Assembly (NCBI GenBank): GCA_031273925.1
Contig: JAISQW010000001.1
Coordinates: 113,944-177,943, forward strand
Source: Endomicrobium sp.
GTDB lineage: Bacteria > Elusimicrobiota > Endomicrobiia > Endomicrobiales > Endomicrobiaceae
Direction: 5' to 3'
DNA length: 64,000 nucleotides
Notes under the pieces: generated by a model
Databases searched by the model: none
The model's input: only the letters and a program-made list of their open reading frames with translations
Told to the model about the DNA's origin: nothing
In this document: piece by piece, positions 20,915-34,096 of the stretch
Position numbering within the stretch: position 1 is the stretch's first letter
How the letters are laid out: each line of letters starts with the position of its first letter
Made by a program: the position numbers and the translations under genes

Positions 20915-22097
20915 AAAGTATTTTTTCAATTTTCGTATCTGGATAGAAATGTGATAAAATTTCATTGTAAATCATACCATTTTCTGCCATTTTTATTGCT
21001 CCACATTGGCACAAACCAACTTTATGTCCATATCCTTTTCCTTTAAAATAAACTTTATTATCATAAATTTCAACGGAATCAAAGTCATGACTTTTAATTC
21101 CGTCTGAATCTACAATAATCCTAAATTCATAAGAATTAATAATAAAACTCCCATCAGAATGTAATATTTCTAATGATTCAGTTGTCCCAAATTGAGTTTT
21201 ATTATTAATTCTTATGTTTTCAATCTCACCAATAATAATATTATTTCTCATAAGTTTTTTTTTAATGAAATCTTTACTCATTACATGCATCCATTTTGTA
21301 TGAGGATTATCATCACAAAACCCACACTTTACTCCTTTTAAATAATTAGGTACATCGTTTTTACATTTCCATATATATTTTGGACTATCTGTATGTCCAC
21401 CACAATTTGCATGATAGACAGTTTCTGCAAGTTGTTCATTATATAATAGAACTTCATCCCGAGTATTACTTACAGCTTTATTGCTATCAATAGTTTCAAC
21501 TTCTATTCCACCGTAAACCTGGCAATGGGTAGTAGAACATACATTAAATCCTTGCGATTGATGCTTGTTAAAATTAACAAATGCATAAGTTCTACTTATA
21601 ATAGCCTGAACTTTAAGTGCTTCTATTCTTTTTGTCATACCCATTTCTTTTATTAAAACACCTTTAACATAATTATCTATATCTAAAACGTTAATAACAT
21701 TTATTTTGTTAATTGATTTATATAATTCTAAATATCCTCTATACGGTTTACAATTTACACAAATAATATCTTCATCAGATATTATTTTAATAGGTAAATT
21801 AATAAAATGTTCAGCACCATTTTGATCAACTATTTTTACATCAGATTGCATATAAATAGCTTCTAAAATTATATCTTTGGAAAATTGTAATTTATTATTC
21901 ATTGAATCCACTACAAAAAAAATACCTGAACTTCCAATTTTAACAGACGAAACGTTTATCATTATCCCAACTTTTATTGTCCTATAATACTGTTCTTTAT
22001 TTAATGTATAACAAATATTATTGTTGTGTTGTTTAAATATTACAATTAATAATACAAAAATTATAAATTTTATATTTTTATAAAGTATATTTCTCAT
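20907..22097 (-). CDS. SpoIID/LytB-domain protein (lytic transglycosylase-like)
   Basis: VLDIDNYVKGVLIKEMG, LKVQAIISRTYAFVN, YHANCGGHTDSPKYIW, KGYGHKVGLCQCGAIKMAENG. Confidence 0.88.
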   Translation of the reverse strand: MRNILYKNIKFIIFVLLIVIFKQHNNNICYTLNKEQYYRTIKVGIMINVSSVKIGSSGIFFVVDSMNNKLQFSKDIILEAIYMQSDVKIVDQNGAEHFINLPIKIISDEDIICVNCKPYRGYLELYKSINKINVINVLDIDNYVKGVLIKEMGMTKRIEALKVQAIISRTYAFVNFNKHQSQGFNVCSTTHCQVYGGIEVETIDSNKAVSNTRDEVLLYNEQLAETVYHANCGGHTDSPKYIWKCKNDVPNYLKGVKCGFCDDNPHTKWMHVMSKDFIKKKLMRNNIIIGEIENIRINNKTQFGTTESLEILHSDGSFIINSYEFRIIVDSDGIKSHDFDSVEIYDNKVYFKGKGYGHKVGLCQCGAIKMAENGMIYNEILSHFYPDTKIEKILYE

Positions 22098-22108
22098 AAT
22101 AAGAAATA

Positions 22109-23125
22109 TTAATTAATTTTTCTAAAATGAAATGACTTATCAAGATGTTGATATCCCATTTTTGTTACAATTCTACCTCTTGGTGTTCTTAAAAGAAAAC
22201 CTGATTGTATAAGATAAGGTTCATATACATCAGTTATTGTGTTTGGATCTTCAGATATTGCTACGGCTATAGTATCAATACCAACAGGCCCACCTTTAAA
22301 TTTTTTTATTAAAATTGTAAGAATTAATCTATCCATTTTATCGAGACCCATAACATCAATTTCTAAAGCATCAAGTGCTTCTTTTGCCATTAGATATGTA
22401 ATAATTTTATCACCCTTAACTTCTGCAAAATCCCTAACTCTTTTCAAAAGTCTGTTAACAATTCTAGGAGTACCCCTTGAACGCCTTGCAATTTCATTAC
22501 TTGCTTGATCGTTTATTTTTATATTCATTATTAAAGCTGAACGATTAATTATATGCGTAAGATCATTTACATCATAAAAATCTAAATGTTCTATGATACC
22601 AAATCTATCTCTTAATGGATTTAATAGTAATCCAAACTTTGTTGTTGCTCCTATTAATGTAAAATGATGAATTGGCAGCCTAATTATTTTTGCAGAAGGT
22701 CCACGCCCTATCATAATGTCAAGTTTAAAATCTTCCATTACAGAATATAGTGATTCTGCTACAAGTCTATTTATTCTGTGTATCTCATCTATAAAAAAAA
22801 CATCTCCTTCTGAAAGGTTTGTGAGTATTGAAGCTAAATCACCAACTTTTTCTAAAACAGGGCCAGATGTTACTTTTAGATTACATCCCATTTCTTTTGC
22901 AATTACATAAGAAAGAGTAGTTTTCCCGAGTCCTGGTGGAGAATATAACAAACAATGGTCTAAAGTTTCGTTTCTATTTTTTGCTGCTTCTATAAAAATT
23001 TTCAGATTATTTTTAAGTTTATTCTGACCTATAAAGTCATTAAAACTTTTTGGTCTTAAAAAATTTTCTATTTTATATTCATCATCAATTTTATCTACTT
23101 CTACAACTCTTTTTAATTCTTCCAT
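22109..23125 (-). CDS. ruvB: Holliday junction branch migration helicase RuvB
   Basis: [58 protein letters not shown]. Confidence 0.97.
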   Translation of the reverse strand: MEELKRVVEVDKIDDEYKIENFLRPKSFNDFIGQNKLKNNLKIFIEAAKNRNETLDHCLLYSPPGLGKTTLSYVIAKEMGCNLKVTSGPVLEKVGDLASILTNLSEGDVFFIDEIHRINRLVAESLYSVMEDFKLDIMIGRGPSAKIIRLPIHHFTLIGATTKFGLLLNPLRDRFGIIEHLDFYDVNDLTHIINRSALIMNIKINDQASNEIARRSRGTPRIVNRLLKRVRDFAEVKGDKIITYLMAKEALDALEIDVMGLDKMDRLILTILIKKFKGGPVGIDTIAVAISEDPNTITDVYEPYLIQSGFLLRTPRGRIVTKMGYQHLDKSFHFRKIN

Positions 23126-23128
23126 TTT

Positions 23129-23749
23129 TTATAAATCCTGTAAAGATTTTTTTATTAAACATTCCAATGTAATATCTTTGTTGCACTCATAAATTTTATT
23201 TACTACTTGACGTACATGTAATGGCTTATATCCTAACGCAACAATCCCTTTTATGGCCTCTGAAATTTTTTCATTATTTACAACAACATCGTTGTTTATA
23301 ATTTTATCTTCTTTTAAATTTACAATTAATATTTTATCTTTTAAAGCAGTAATAAGTCTATCTGCTGATTTTTTTGTGAAACCAAAATTTTCACTGAGCA
23401 TTGTTTGATTATTTGTAATTATTGCTTTTTTAAAACTTAAAAATGATTTTGAAATTTTATCTATGTATTCCATAGATTTTTTAGCACCTATTCCAGGAAC
23501 TTCATTCTTAACCAATATATACATTTCTTTTTCTTCTTTACTTAAAAATCCATAAAGTGATACAGTAAAGTTTTTGTTATACATACCAGCAATTGTTTCT
23601 ATAGTATACATTTTAATAATACAACCGATATCAGGTAATCTTGCAAAAGTTGAAAGAGAAATAAAAACCAAATAACCAACTCCTTTTATATCAATAACAA
23701 CATTGTTTGTTGATTTAGATTCAAGATATCCTTTTAAATATTCTATCAT
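23129..23749 (-). CDS. ruvA: Holliday junction DNA helicase subunit RuvA
   Basis: MIEYLKGYLESKSTNNVVIDIKGVGYLVFIS N-terminal OB fold, VPGIGAKKS HhH; between ruvB and ruvC. Confidence 0.92.
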   Translation of the reverse strand: MIEYLKGYLESKSTNNVVIDIKGVGYLVFISLSTFARLPDIGCIIKMYTIETIAGMYNKNFTVSLYGFLSKEEKEMYILVKNEVPGIGAKKSMEYIDKISKSFLSFKKAIITNNQTMLSENFGFTKKSADRLITALKDKILIVNLKEDKIINNDVVVNNEKISEAIKGIVALGYKPLHVRQVVNKIYECNKDITLECLIKKSLQDL

Positions 23750-23760
23750 TTTAAATAAAA

Positions 23761-24237
23761 TTATATTTTCATTATATTAGCATGACATATAGCTACTGCA
23801 AGTGCATCTGCAACATCATCTGGTTTTGGTATTTCTTCAAGTTTAAGAAAAACTTTTACCATACATTGTATTTGATTTTTACAAGCAGATCCATATCCAG
23901 TAAGTGCCATTTTAACAATTTTTGGATTATATTCAAACACTGAAATATCATTCATTGATGCAGTTAAAATTATCGCTCCTCTTGCTTGAGTAACTAATAC
24001 AACATTTTTTAGATTCTTTAAAAAAAATAATTCTTCTATCGCTGCGACATGAGGTTTATATTTATTTATAATAAGTTGCAGTTCTATATTTATAATTTTT
24101 AGTCTTTCTGCAAGGGATTTGGATGATGTTGTTTTAATATATCCATATTTTACAGCACTAATTATTTTATTATATGAAGTATCAATTATCCCCCATCCAG
24201 TAAGTGAAATACCAGGGTCAATGCCAAGTATCCTCAT
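23761..24237 (-). CDS. ruvC: Crossover junction endodeoxyribonuclease RuvC
   Basis: MRILGIDPGISLTGWGIID, AIEELFF, DDVADALAVAICH. Confidence 0.95.
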   Translation of the reverse strand: MRILGIDPGISLTGWGIIDTSYNKIISAVKYGYIKTTSSKSLAERLKIINIELQLIINKYKPHVAAIEELFFLKNLKNVVLVTQARGAIILTASMNDISVFEYNPKIVKMALTGYGSACKNQIQCMVKVFLKLEEIPKPDDVADALAVAICHANIMKI

Positions 24238-24980
24238 TTATAAATTTGATTTTTTAGAATATTAAAATTTGTGTAAATATTTTTAGTATCACTATGATTT
24301 TTAAGTTCATCAATTAATTTTAATGTACATTTAATATATTGTTCATCTAAAGAAATATAAACACGAGGTACCATGACAACTTTGTCTGATACAATTAATA
24401 TATTTTCTTTTTTAAAAATATTTTTAACATTTTCAAAATTTTCTAATCGTGTAATAATTTCATATGTATCACTATTTAATGAATTCTTAAAATCTTCTAC
24501 GCCATTATCTATAGATAAATTCATTATACTTTCTTCATCTGCTGTAAATTTATTAATTATAATATAACCTTTTTTCTCAAACATCCAACTGACACATCCA
24601 GACGTCCCAATATTAGCATTATTACTTAAAAATATTCTTTTAAAATCATATGTTGTCCTGTTTTTATTATCGGTCTTTGCTTCTATTATTAAAGCAACTC
24701 CTCCTTGTCCATAACCTTCATAAATCATTTCTTGAAGATTAATTTCTGAAGTTATTTCATTGCTTTTTTGAATAATCCTTTTTATATTATCATATGGCAT
24801 ATTTGCTTTTTTTGCATATTCTATAGCTTTTCTTAATTTAGAGTTATTTTCAACTTCTTTACCTGATTCCTTAATTGCATTAATTATTTCCTTTACAATT
24901 CTTGCAAACGTTTTACTTTTTTTAATATCCATTTCAGATTTTTTATGTTTAATACTTGCCCATTTATTATGTCCAGACAT
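24234..24980 (-). CDS. yebC: YebC/PmpR-family transcriptional/translational regulator
   Basis: MSGHNKWASIKHKKSEMDIKKSKTFARIVKEI; start refined to 24980. Confidence 0.94.
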   Translation of the reverse strand: MSGHNKWASIKHKKSEMDIKKSKTFARIVKEIINAIKESGKEVENNSKLRKAIEYAKKANMPYDNIKRIIQKSNEITSEINLQEMIYEGYGQGGVALIIEAKTDNKNRTTYDFKRIFLSNNANIGTSGCVSWMFEKKGYIIINKFTADEESIMNLSIDNGVEDFKNSLNSDTYEIITRLENFENVKNIFKKENILIVSDKVVMVPRVYISLDEQYIKCTLKLIDELKNHSDTKNIYTNFNILKNQIYK

Positions 24981-25081
24981 AATTTCTCCAAATTCAACCA
25001 TTATAAAAATAATAATTCTTAAAACACAAATATTAAAAAAGTAGCATAAAAAAAGTTTTCATATTTTATTTATTCTATAGA

Positions 25082-27557
<2,476 letters not shown>

Positions 27558-27563
27558 ATCAAC

Positions 27564-29093
27564 TTATTCATTTTCATTATAATTATTTATATTTTTAAAC
27601 TCATTTATTTCATTTTCAAGTTCATCTCTTAAAGAGGCGTCTATATTTTTACATATTGAAAGTTTTTTTAAAGTATCAGGATACATTTGAGCTATATATT
27701 TTATCATATGCTGCTCAACTTCAAAAATTTTTTCAATGTTTACTTTATCAAAAAAACCGTTTGTTACAGCAAATATCGATAATATTTCTGAAATTTCATC
27801 ATACGTTTTATATTGATACTGTTTTAAAATTTCAATAATTCTTTTACCTCTTTCAAGTTTTTTTAATGTATATTCATCTAAATCGCTACCAAATTGCGTA
27901 AAAGCTTGTAATTCTCTAAACTGCGAAAGTTCTAATCTAACAGAACCAGCCAATTGTTTCATTAATTCAGTTTGTGCTGCTCCACCTACGCGTGAAACAG
28001 AAAGTCCAATATTAATTGCCGGTCTTATACCTAAATGAAATAAATCAGATTCAAGATATATTTGTCCATCGGTAATTGAAATTATATTTGTTGGTATATA
28101 AGCTGATAAATCATTACTTTGTGTTTCAATAATTGGAATTGCAGTAATTGATCCATTACATTTGGTAGTGGAGACTTTTGCAGCTCTCTCCAAAAGTCTT
28201 GAATGTAAATAGAATATATCACCTGGATATGCTTCACGACCTGCAGGCCTTTTTATTAAGAGAGAAATTTGTCTATAAGCCCACGCATGTTTTGTTAAAT
28301 CGTCATAAATAACTAGTACATCTTCGCCTTGATTCATAAAATATTCAGCAATTGTACATGCTACAAAAGGAGCTATATATTGCATAGATGCAAGTGATGA
28401 AGCTGTAGCTGCAACAATAATACTATAATCCAAAGCACCTTCTTTTTTTAATTTATCAACAATTGAAGCTAAACTAGATTGTTTTTGACCTATAGAACAA
28501 TATATGCATATAACTCTTTTTAATTTCATATCACACTTTTGTTGATTTAGTATAGTATCAATAGCTATAGCTGTTTTACCAGTTGCTCTATCGCCTATTA
28601 TGAGTTCTCTTTGTCCTCTACCTATTGGAAGCAATACATCAATTGCTTTTATTCCAGTTTTTAATGGCGTATCTATAGGACATCTTTGAGTAATATCAGA
28701 AGCATCATTTTCTACTGAATAATAAACAGGATTTATGTGTTTTAATTCATATCCATCTATTGGTTCACCCAAAGCATCAACAACTCTTCCAATAAATTGA
28801 TTTGAAATAGCAATATCTATAGCCTTTCCAGTAGAAACTAATTTCATCCCCCTAACTAAATGACCAGAATTTTTAAGAATTACTATTGAGACAAAATCTT
28901 CATCAATATTTAAAACAAAACCTGATGAACCATCATCAAATTCTATTTTATCATAATATCCAACGTTTGAAAGTCCAGAAGCTATAACTATTTCATCGCC
29001 AACCGTTTCAATAATACCAAAATTTGTAATCTCTGATGTGTGTATAGAATATAATTCTTTTTTAATTTTTCTTATTATTTCTTCTGGTTTCAT
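27564..29093 (-). CDS. atpA: ATP synthase alpha subunit
   Basis: GDRATGKTAIAIDTILNQ, GREAYPGDIFYLHSRLLERAAK, RPAINIGLSVSRVGGAAQ. Confidence 0.98.
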   Translation of the reverse strand: MKPEEIIRKIKKELYSIHTSEITNFGIIETVGDEIVIASGLSNVGYYDKIEFDDGSSGFVLNIDEDFVSIVILKNSGHLVRGMKLVSTGKAIDIAISNQFIGRVVDALGEPIDGYELKHINPVYYSVENDASDITQRCPIDTPLKTGIKAIDVLLPIGRGQRELIIGDRATGKTAIAIDTILNQQKCDMKLKRVICIYCSIGQKQSSLASIVDKLKKEGALDYSIIVAATASSLASMQYIAPFVACTIAEYFMNQGEDVLVIYDDLTKHAWAYRQISLLIKRPAGREAYPGDIFYLHSRLLERAAKVSTTKCNGSITAIPIIETQSNDLSAYIPTNIISITDGQIYLESDLFHLGIRPAINIGLSVSRVGGAAQTELMKQLAGSVRLELSQFRELQAFTQFGSDLDEYTLKKLERGKRIIEILKQYQYKTYDEISEILSIFAVTNGFFDKVNIEKIFEVEQHMIKYIAQMYPDTLKKLSICKNIDASLRDELENEINEFKNINNYNENE

Positions 29094-29095
29094 AT

Positions 29096-29464
29096 TTATA
29101 ATCTCTTTCTTAGAGTATCAAACATTTTCTTAATTGTACCTGAAACACTATAATCTAAAATAAAATCTTCATATTCAATATACATACCACAAATAATATT
29201 TTTATCATCACGATTAAACATAATCGTTTTATTTTTGAATAAATTAATTATTATTTCTTTTTTAATTTCACTAAATTCCCCAGCAAAATTTATTAAAACT
29301 TTTTTGTTTTTAATTTCTTTTGCCAAAAAAAACATTAAAAGTTTAAGATCTTTTTTTGAAAAATTCATAGAAATCCACAAAAAATCTTCATCTGATAAAT
29401 GGTCATATTTTACAATAGATTTTGCAAGTTCTTTAATTTGGAATATTTGTTTTTTTTTCATCAT
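29096..29464 (-). CDS. atpH: ATP synthase delta subunit (short form, 122 aa)
   Basis: Position between atpF and atpA; C-terminal NIICGMYIEYEDFILDYSVSGTIKKMFDTLRKRL matches delta C-terminal pattern. Confidence 0.75.
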   Translation of the reverse strand: MMKKKQIFQIKELAKSIVKYDHLSDEDFLWISMNFSKKDLKLLMFFLAKEIKNKKVLINFAGEFSEIKKEIIINLFKNKTIMFNRDDKNIICGMYIEYEDFILDYSVSGTIKKMFDTLRKRL

Positions 29465-29954
29465 TTATTTTTTTTATCACACGTGACAGTAATTTTTGTT
29501 TTTCATCGTCATCAAAAAAATTAGAAAGAATTTTTTTGATGACTATATTTGCAATATCTAAAGACATTTTACTTATCTGTTTACTTGCAATTTCAAATTC
29601 AATAGAAGCCTTACGTTTAGCATCACTTAAAATTTGATCTGACAATTGTTTCGTTTGCATAATTGATTTTTGTTTGATTTTTTCAAGTGAAATACTAGTA
29701 GATGCTATCATTTTGTCAGCAACTTGCTTCGCATTCATAAGTATTATTTTTTTTTCTTCATTTGCTTTTGTTAAAGTTATTTTTATATGTTCTGTATCAT
29801 ATAGTAATTTTTTGATTTTATATTTTCTTTCATCTAGTATTTTTTTTAAAGGAAAGTATAAAAATTTTTTAAGAATAAAAACAACAATCAAAAAATTGAT
29901 AAGTTGGAACAAAAATAACCTTATATCAAATCCAAATTTATTTCCAATTTCCAT
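29433..29954 (-). CDS. atpF: ATP synthase b subunit
   Basis: FDIRLFLFQLINFLIVVFILKKFLYFPLKKILDERK TM plus coiled coil. Confidence 0.92.
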   Translation of the reverse strand: MEIGNKFGFDIRLFLFQLINFLIVVFILKKFLYFPLKKILDERKYKIKKLLYDTEHIKITLTKANEEKKIILMNAKQVADKMIASTSISLEKIKQKSIMQTKQLSDQILSDAKRKASIEFEIASKQISKMSLDIANIVIKKILSNFFDDDEKQKLLSRVIKKINDEKKTNIPN

Positions 29955-29978
29955 TTCTTTTTTTTACTTGTTCCTTTA

Positions 29979-30939
<961 letters not shown>

Positions 30940-30949
30940 AATTATTTAT

Positions 30950-30978
30950 ATATTAACTTTTACAAAAAAATATATCAA
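30950..30978 (-). promoter_or_regulatory. Putative sigma70-type promoter of atp operon
   Basis: Minus strand TTGATA, 17-nt spacer, TAATAT just upstream of atpB. Confidence 0.4.
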
Positions 30979-31063
30979 TTCTTTTTATAGTATACAGCAT
31001 ACTATAAATAGAATAACACCAAAATATTATATTAAAAAAACAAATATTATTCACATTACGTAA

Positions 31064-31136
31064 AGCCGATGAGAGGATTCGAACCCCTGACACATTGCTT
31101 ACGAAGCAATTGCTCTACCAACTGAGCTACACCGGC
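31064..31136 (-). tRNA. tRNA-Thr(CGT)
   Basis: Cloverleaf GCCGGTG...CATCGGC, anticodon stem-loop ATTGC-TTCGTAA-GCAAT, GGTTCGAATCC T arm; no encoded CCA. Confidence 0.95.
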
Positions 31137-31149
31137 ATACATAAAAACA

Positions 31150-31222
31150 TGCTGAGGGACAGAATCGAACTGTCGACACCAGGTTTTTCAGACCTGTGCT
31201 CTACCAACTGAGCTACCTCAGC
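31150..31222 (-). tRNA. tRNA-Phe(GAA)
   Basis: Acceptor GCTGAGG/CCTCAGC, anticodon stem-loop CAGGT-CTGAAAA-ACCTG; no encoded CCA. Confidence 0.95.
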
Positions 31223-31254
31223 ATACAAAATATAACTAAGTTTTACACTTATTT

Positions 31255-31470
31255 TTAATGTTCTTGTTTTTTACTTTCATAAACATTACATTTATTTTCT
31301 GCAAAATCTTCATCTAAATCATTAACTGTTTCAACTATTTCTTTTATAATTTTCTTTATATTAAATCTTATTTCTTTACCAGCTTTTGGAGCATATAATA
31401 TGCCAAATGTTAATCCAAATAAACCACCTAAAACAAACGCAATAAAACTTTCCTTAGTATTGTTACTCAT
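31255..31470 (-). CDS. YtxH-domain small membrane protein
   Basis: FVLGGLFGLTFGILYAPKAGKEIR motif. Confidence 0.75.
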   Translation of the reverse strand: MSNNTKESFIAFVLGGLFGLTFGILYAPKAGKEIRFNIKKIIKEIVETVNDLDEDFAENKCNVYESKKQEH

Positions 31471-31500
31471 CTATTTTATCTCCATATTATAATATATAAT

Positions 31501-31779
31501 TCATAAGTTTTTATTTTTTTTTTTTGTTATAAAATTATTGAATAAAAGAACAATCATTGAAGCAAAAGAATGCAATAACTTTTTATATACGAATTTGATA
31601 TTATTTGAGGCTTGATTGATGAGATCTAATTCAAAACTAATTTTACGTAAAACTAATTCGAACTCCCTTATTACATTTTTTAATTTAAAAGATATAATTA
31701 TGCAAATAAATAATAAAAATACAAAAAAAACAGTTGCTGAAATAATCATAACAATTAATATTATATCAATAAACTTCAT
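31501..31779 (-). CDS. Small single-TM protein, DUF948-like
   Basis: N-terminal TM then amphipathic helix; adjacent to YtxH gene. Confidence 0.5.
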   Translation of the reverse strand: MKFIDIILIVMIISATVFFVFLLFICIIISFKLKNVIREFELVLRKISFELDLINQASNNIKFVYKKLLHSFASMIVLLFNNFITKKKNKNL

Positions 31780-31861
31780 AACAATTATATTTTAATAAAA
31801 ACTTAAAAATATGTCAATTAATTGTTATACAAAAAAAACCATAATTCAAAAAATACAACGA

Positions 31862-32953
31862 TTAATATCTTATATATTTTTTAATATCATTTAGTATTAA
31901 TTTTTGGGGATAAATAAATGTATTTTTAGATATTTTTTTATTAATATTTTTCTTTTTAAACATATATATAATTTCACTTAAATGTTTTTTATTAAGATCT
32001 TTTTCGTTAATTATTATTATTTTATTATTTTTTTCTATTTGTTTTGCATTCCAATATTGATGATTATCTGTAGCATAAGAATATGGTACGAGAATAGCCG
32101 ATTTATTTAAGGCTAATAACTCAAAAACAGTACCTGCACCTGCTCTGCATATTACAATGTCACTTGCAGCATAAGCATATGAAATATTATGCATATATCT
32201 AAATAATTTATAATTACTATTTTCAAAACCACGTATTTGTTTTTTTATGAATATATAATCATTAAATCCCGATATGTGTAAAATTTGAATTTTAACATTC
32301 TTATATATTAAATCCAACAAAGTTTCGCAAATAATTTTATTAAAATTAAAAGATCCAAGACTTCCACCAAAAACTAAAATTGTAAAAATTCTTTTTTTTA
32401 GATTTAATTTTTTTATAGACTGTTTTTTTGATGTCATTAAAATATTTTTTCTTATTGGATAACCAAAAATAAAAACATTTTTATTTTTAAAATATTCTTT
32501 TGAACATGAAAAACTTAAAAAAATTCTATCTGATATTTTACTTAAAAATATATTTGCTTTTCCTGGAATTGCATTTTGTTCATGTATAAATATAGTTTTT
32601 TTTAATATTTTAGCAGCTACTACAACAGGAACAGAAATACATCCACCAGTACCAATTATGGCTAAAGGTTTTAAAATTAACATTTGTTTTAGAGATTTTA
32701 AAAAAACAAATGTTAATTTAATAAAAAATAAAACAAATAAAAGAGAAAATTTTTTAGGAATATTTATTATATCAAATGTAATATATTTAAAGTTACTTAT
32801 TTTCAAAATTTCTTTAGAAATTAAATTATTATTTATAAAAAAAATTACATTATATCCTACAGATATTAATTCTTCTGCTAAAACTACGGCTGGATAAATA
32901 TGTCCTCCAGTACCCCCAGCCACCATTATTATATATTTTTGAGAATTTTTCAT
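31862..32953 (-). CDS. murG: UDP-GlcNAc:lipid I GlcNAc transferase MurG
   Basis: MVAGGTGGHIYPAVVLAEEL, IGTGGCISVPVVVAA, FGGSLGS, CRAGAGTVFELLAL. Confidence 0.95.
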   Translation of the reverse strand: MKNSQKYIIMVAGGTGGHIYPAVVLAEELISVGYNVIFFINNNLISKEILKISNFKYITFDIINIPKKFSLLFVLFFIKLTFVFLKSLKQMLILKPLAIIGTGGCISVPVVVAAKILKKTIFIHEQNAIPGKANIFLSKISDRIFLSFSCSKEYFKNKNVFIFGYPIRKNILMTSKKQSIKKLNLKKRIFTILVFGGSLGSFNFNKIICETLLDLIYKNVKIQILHISGFNDYIFIKKQIRGFENSNYKLFRYMHNISYAYAASDIVICRAGAGTVFELLALNKSAILVPYSYATDNHQYWNAKQIEKNNKIIIINEKDLNKKHLSEIIYMFKKKNINKKISKNTFIYPQKLILNDIKKYIRY

Positions 32954-32967
32954 TTTAAATATTATTA

Positions 32968-34086
32968 TTATTTTTTAGTGTATTGTGATAAATTAATTAA
33001 TATACCTGTAATCATCATATTTGTAACAATAGATGTTCCACCAAAAGATATAAAAGGTAATGTAAGTCCTTTGGTTGGTAAAATTCCAATAGTTACAGAT
33101 ATATTTATAATAGCTTGAAAAACAATTATAAAAGTTATTCCTAAACATAAATACTTTAAAAAAATATCAGGCGTAGATTTACTTATTTTTATACCTTTTA
33201 AAAAAAAATAAACAAAAAATAAAAGAACCAAATTTACACCTATAAACCCTAATTCTTCGCCAATAACAGAAAAAATAAAATCAGTATGAGATTCAGGAAT
33301 ATACATAAATTTCATTTCACTTTTTCCAAGACCTTTTCCAAAAAAACCGCCAGATCCAACAGCATTTATTGATTGTTTTATTTGATATGAAGAAAGATTA
33401 ATATTTATAAAAGATAAAAAAAAATTTTTAAATCTTATTAATCTATATGGTTTTCTTATTGTTTCTTCCATTATTAGTAAAATTACAAATATAGATACTA
33501 ATAACATTTTTCTTTTATTTACACCAACATAAAACATCATTGCAAAACACGTTATTAATATTAAAATAGGAGTACCTAAATCAGGTTCCATTATAATTGG
33601 TATAAGAATTAAAAAAACTTCAATCATTAAAACTGTAAAAGTTTTTTTACTTTTTAATATAGCTTTTCCTTTAGATATAAAATTAGACATAATTAAGACT
33701 ACTGAAATTTTTGCAAACTCTGATGGTTGAATTGTAAAAAATATCATATTTAACCATCTTTTTGAACCAGATTGAGAAACACCAATAAATAAAACACAAA
33801 TAACTAAAATTAAGGATAACAAATAAATAAATTTAATGTTTTTTTTGTAAAACTTACAATCAATTAAAAAACTTGTTATAAACATTGCAACAAAACCTAT
33901 GATAATACAGAAAATTTGTTTTATAAAAAACTTATAAGGTTTATTCCATTTTATATAAGCCATTATGTTACTTGATGAAAATACCATAAACGATCCAAAT
34001 ATTATAAACAAACAAATTATTAATATAAATGTACAATCATATTTTTTGAAATTGATTTTGACATTTAAATTGCATAATTTTTTCAT
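32968..34086 (-). CDS. ftsW: SEDS peptidoglycan polymerase FtsW/RodA family
   Basis: Multi-TM, QPSEFAKISVVLIMSNFIS, GKGLGKSEMKFMYIPESHTDFIFSVIGEELGFIG; dcw context. Confidence 0.93.
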   Translation of the reverse strand: MKKLCNLNVKINFKKYDCTFILIICLFIIFGSFMVFSSSNIMAYIKWNKPYKFFIKQIFCIIIGFVAMFITSFLIDCKFYKKNIKFIYLLSLILVICVLFIGVSQSGSKRWLNMIFFTIQPSEFAKISVVLIMSNFISKGKAILKSKKTFTVLMIEVFLILIPIIMEPDLGTPILILITCFAMMFYVGVNKRKMLLVSIFVILLIMEETIRKPYRLIRFKNFFLSFININLSSYQIKQSINAVGSGGFFGKGLGKSEMKFMYIPESHTDFIFSVIGEELGFIGVNLVLLFFVYFFLKGIKISKSTPDIFLKYLCLGITFIIVFQAIINISVTIGILPTKGLTLPFISFGGTSIVTNMMITGILINLSQYTKK

Positions 34087-34096
34087 TTATTAATAA

